Shown here: positions 7,663-8,512 of the stretch, in pieces
How positions within the stretch are numbered: position 1 is the first letter of the stretch
Layout of the letters: each line of letters starts with the position of its first letter
Made by a program: the position numbers and the translations under genes
DNA from: an uncultured Dechloromonas sp.
Lineage (GTDB): Bacteria > Pseudomonadota > Gammaproteobacteria > Burkholderiales > Rhodocyclaceae
Direction of reading: 5' to 3'
Assembly: GCA_946477505.1 (NCBI GenBank)
Contig: CAMKYP010000146.1
Coordinates: 1-8,512 of the forward strand
Length of the DNA: 8,512 nt
The notes under the pieces: model-generated
Database searches by the model: none
The model's input: the letters and a program-made list of their open reading frames with translations, nothing else
What the model was told of the DNA's origin: nothing

Positions 7663-7693
7663 ATTATGCCAGCGAGCACGACATCACAGGCAA
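7663..7693 (-). promoter_or_regulatory. Possible promoter of the NuoM-dabAB operon
   Basis: On the minus strand a CATAAT hexamer (7668-7663, five of six matches to the -10 consensus) is preceded by TTGCCT (7693-7688) with a 19-base spacer. The -35 match is partial and the spacing is long, so this would be a weak or activator-dependent sigma-70 promoter. It is the best candidate found in the 187-bp region upstream of the first operon gene, and it would give a leader of roughly 45 bases containing the inverted repeat. Confidence 0.28.
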
Positions 7694-7724
7694 GTAGAAA
7701 GCAGCCTTTTCCCGTTTCATTGGT

Positions 7725-7753
7725 TTGACATGGCATCCCCGCTTCGCTAAATT
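7725..7753 (+). promoter_or_regulatory. Sigma-70 promoter of the peroxiredoxin gene
   Basis: A perfect -35 hexamer TTGACA (7725-7730) and a -10 hexamer TAAATT (7748-7753, four of six matches) are spaced by the ideal 17 bases. Transcription would start near 7760 and give a 5' leader of about 40 bases. The strength of the match suggests high basal expression, in keeping with an abundant peroxidase. No recognisable OxyR site was seen next to it. Confidence 0.7.
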
Positions 7754-7787
7754 GGTTATTTACCCCAACCCCGAAACCAATCACGAT

Positions 7788-7793
7788 AAGGAG
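7788..7793 (+). promoter_or_regulatory. Ribosome-binding site that fixes the peroxiredoxin start
   Basis: AAGGAG lies six bases before the ATG at 7800. It decides in favour of that start over the in-frame TTG at 7725, which is part of the promoter's -35 element and would add 25 residues unlike any peroxiredoxin N-terminus. Confidence 0.85.
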
Positions 7794-7799
7794 TTTCCA

Positions 7800-8399
7800 A
7801 TGGCCGTTCTCGTTGGTAAGCAAGCCCCCGATTTCACCGCAACCGCTGTCTATGGCAACAACGAAATCAAGGAACTGAAGCTCTCTCAATTCAAGGGCAA
7901 GCCGGTCGTCCTGTTTTTCTACCCGCTGGACTTCACCTTCGTCTGCCCGTCCGAACTGATCGCCTTCGATCATCGCCTGGAAGAATTCAAGCAACGCGGC
8001 GTTGAGGTGATCGGCGTCTCCATCGACTCCCAGTTCACCCACCTGGCGTGGAAGAACACCGCCGTCAAGGAAGGCGGCATCGGCCAGGTCGGCTATCCGC
8101 TGGTCGCCGACGTCAAGCACGAAATCTGCCGCGCCTACGATGTCGAACTCGAGGCCGCCGGTGTTGCTCTGCGTGGCTCCTTCCTGATCGACAAAAATGG
8201 CATTGTCATGCACCAGGTCGTCAACATGCTGCCGCTCGGCCGCAATATCGACGAAATGCTGCGCATGGTCGACGCCCTGCAATTCTTCGAAGAACATGGC
8301 GAAGTCTGCCCGGCCGGCTGGAACAAGGGCAAGCCCGGCATGGTTGCCTCGACGGAAGGGGTTGCCGCCTACCTGGCCAAGAATGCCAAAAAGCTGTAA
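7800..8399 (+). CDS. Typical 2-Cys peroxiredoxin (AhpC/Prx1 family)
   Basis: A 199-residue cytoplasmic thiol peroxidase that reduces hydrogen peroxide, organic hydroperoxides and probably peroxynitrite. The active-site motif PxxxTxxC is complete: Pro42, Thr46 and peroxidatic Cys49 in DFTFVCPSE, with the conserved Arg125 in VALRGSF. The resolving Cys170 lies in GEVCPAGW, so this is a two-cysteine enzyme that forms an intersubunit disulfide and needs thioredoxin or AhpF as reductant; no AhpF gene is in the window. It carries a GGIG loop (92-95), as in over-oxidation-sensitive Prx1 proteins, but its C-terminus (AYLAKNAKKL) has no YF motif, so it is probably peroxide-robust. It has its own promoter and terminator and is divergent from the dab operon, so a functional link to carbon uptake is not implied. 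The gene could be called ahpC or prx depending on the annotation source. Confidence 0.95.
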   Translation: MAVLVGKQAPDFTATAVYGNNEIKELKLSQFKGKPVVLFFYPLDFTFVCPSELIAFDHRLEEFKQRGVEVIGVSIDSQFTHLAWKNTAVKEGGIGQVGYPLVADVKHEICRAYDVELEAAGVALRGSFLIDKNGIVMHQVVNMLPLGRNIDEMLRMVDALQFFEEHGEVCPAGWNKGKPGMVASTEGVAAYLAKNAKKL

Positions 8400-8412
8400 C
8401 CCATTCGCACCA

Positions 8413-8429
8413 CGCCTGAATTCAAGGCG
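8413..8429 (+). other. Small hairpin after the peroxiredoxin stop
   Basis: CGCCT (8413-8417) pairs with AGGCG (8425-8429) around a 7-base loop, 13 bases after the stop codon. It has no T-run and so is not a terminator by itself. It may protect the 3' end of the mRNA or be fortuitous. Confidence 0.3.
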
Positions 8430-8438
8430 CTGATCTAG

Positions 8439-8472
8439 AAAACCTCGGACTTTTTTGCCCGGGGTTTTTTTT
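8439..8472 (+). terminator. Intrinsic terminator of the peroxiredoxin gene
   Basis: AACCTCGG (8441-8448) pairs with CCGGGGTT (8459-8466) as an 8-bp stem with one U-G wobble, around a 10-base loop that contains six Ts. An eight-T tract occupies 8465-8472. Two As at 8439-8440 can extend the stem into the T tract. This is a good Rho-independent terminator for the rightward gene, about 40 bases after its stop. Confidence 0.8.
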
Positions 8473-8474
8473 CA

Positions 8475-8504
8475 TTGAAGTTTCGCCCAATATCAGGATA
8501 GAAT
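8475..8504 (+). promoter_or_regulatory. Candidate sigma-70 promoter for a gene beyond the right edge
   Basis: TTGAAG (8475-8480) and TAGAAT (8499-8504, five of six matches) are separated by 18 bases and begin directly after the peroxiredoxin terminator. They would start transcription at about 8511, rightward and out of the window. The target gene is not visible. Confidence 0.4.
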
Positions 8505-8512
8505 TTGCTGAA

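Noticed and set aside
6140..7750. A 536-codon rightward open frame opposite the NuoM-like gene
   Set aside because: Antisense shadow, rich in Gln, His and Arg, that runs through the intergenic promoter region and has no recognisable motif.
7681..7799. OxyR site upstream of the peroxiredoxin gene
   Set aside because: No ATAG-N7-CTAT series could be seen; the promoter looks constitutive.
7653..8297. A 214-codon leftward open frame opposite the peroxiredoxin gene
   Set aside because: It mirrors a well-conserved 2-Cys peroxiredoxin and would run back across that gene's promoter.

Overview
The window is GC-rich DNA from a proteobacterium. The style of the peroxiredoxin and the codon use fit a betaproteobacterium, possibly of the Dechloromonas/Azonexus/Accumulibacter kind; this is inference, since no rRNA or other taxonomic marker is present. 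It holds one long leftward operon, four complete genes and the start of a fifth, and one rightward gene. The two units diverge from a 187-bp intergenic region at 7613-7799.

The leftward operon (about 7612 down to base 1 and beyond) encodes what looks like an enlarged DAB/DAC-type inorganic-carbon-accumulating complex. In order of transcription it reads: a canonical NuoM-like proton-channel subunit (7612-6167); DabA, the DUF2309 zinc protein related to carbonic anhydrases (6165-3145); a shortened NuoL-like DabB (3148-1622); a divergent NuoM/NuoN-like subunit (1625-111); and the first 38 codons of a further NuoM-type membrane subunit that leaves the window (114-1). Every junction is either a 4-base stop/start overlap or a one-base gap, so the subunits are probably translated in a coupled way and assembled together. 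In characterised DAB systems, DabA and one NuoL-like partner use a cation gradient to drive one-way hydration of CO2 to bicarbonate in the cytoplasm. Here the pair is embedded among at least three more complex I/Mrp-type antiporter-like subunits.

The membrane subunits differ in their ion-path residues. The NuoM-like protein keeps the full charged set. DabB has apparently lost the segment equal to helices 11-14 and has a Lys-to-Arg change. The third protein has Arg in place of the helix-7 Lys and lacks the helix-12 Glu. This suggests a division of labour: one competent proton channel, with the others structural or coupling parts.

The rightward unit (7725-8472) is a single-gene transcription unit for a typical 2-Cys peroxiredoxin of the AhpC/Prx1 family. 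It has a good sigma-70 promoter, a strong ribosome-binding site and an intrinsic terminator. A further promoter-like sequence lies at the right edge. The intergenic region also holds a perfect 7-bp inverted repeat in the leader of the leftward operon. I saw no RNA genes, mobile elements, CRISPR arrays or long repeats.
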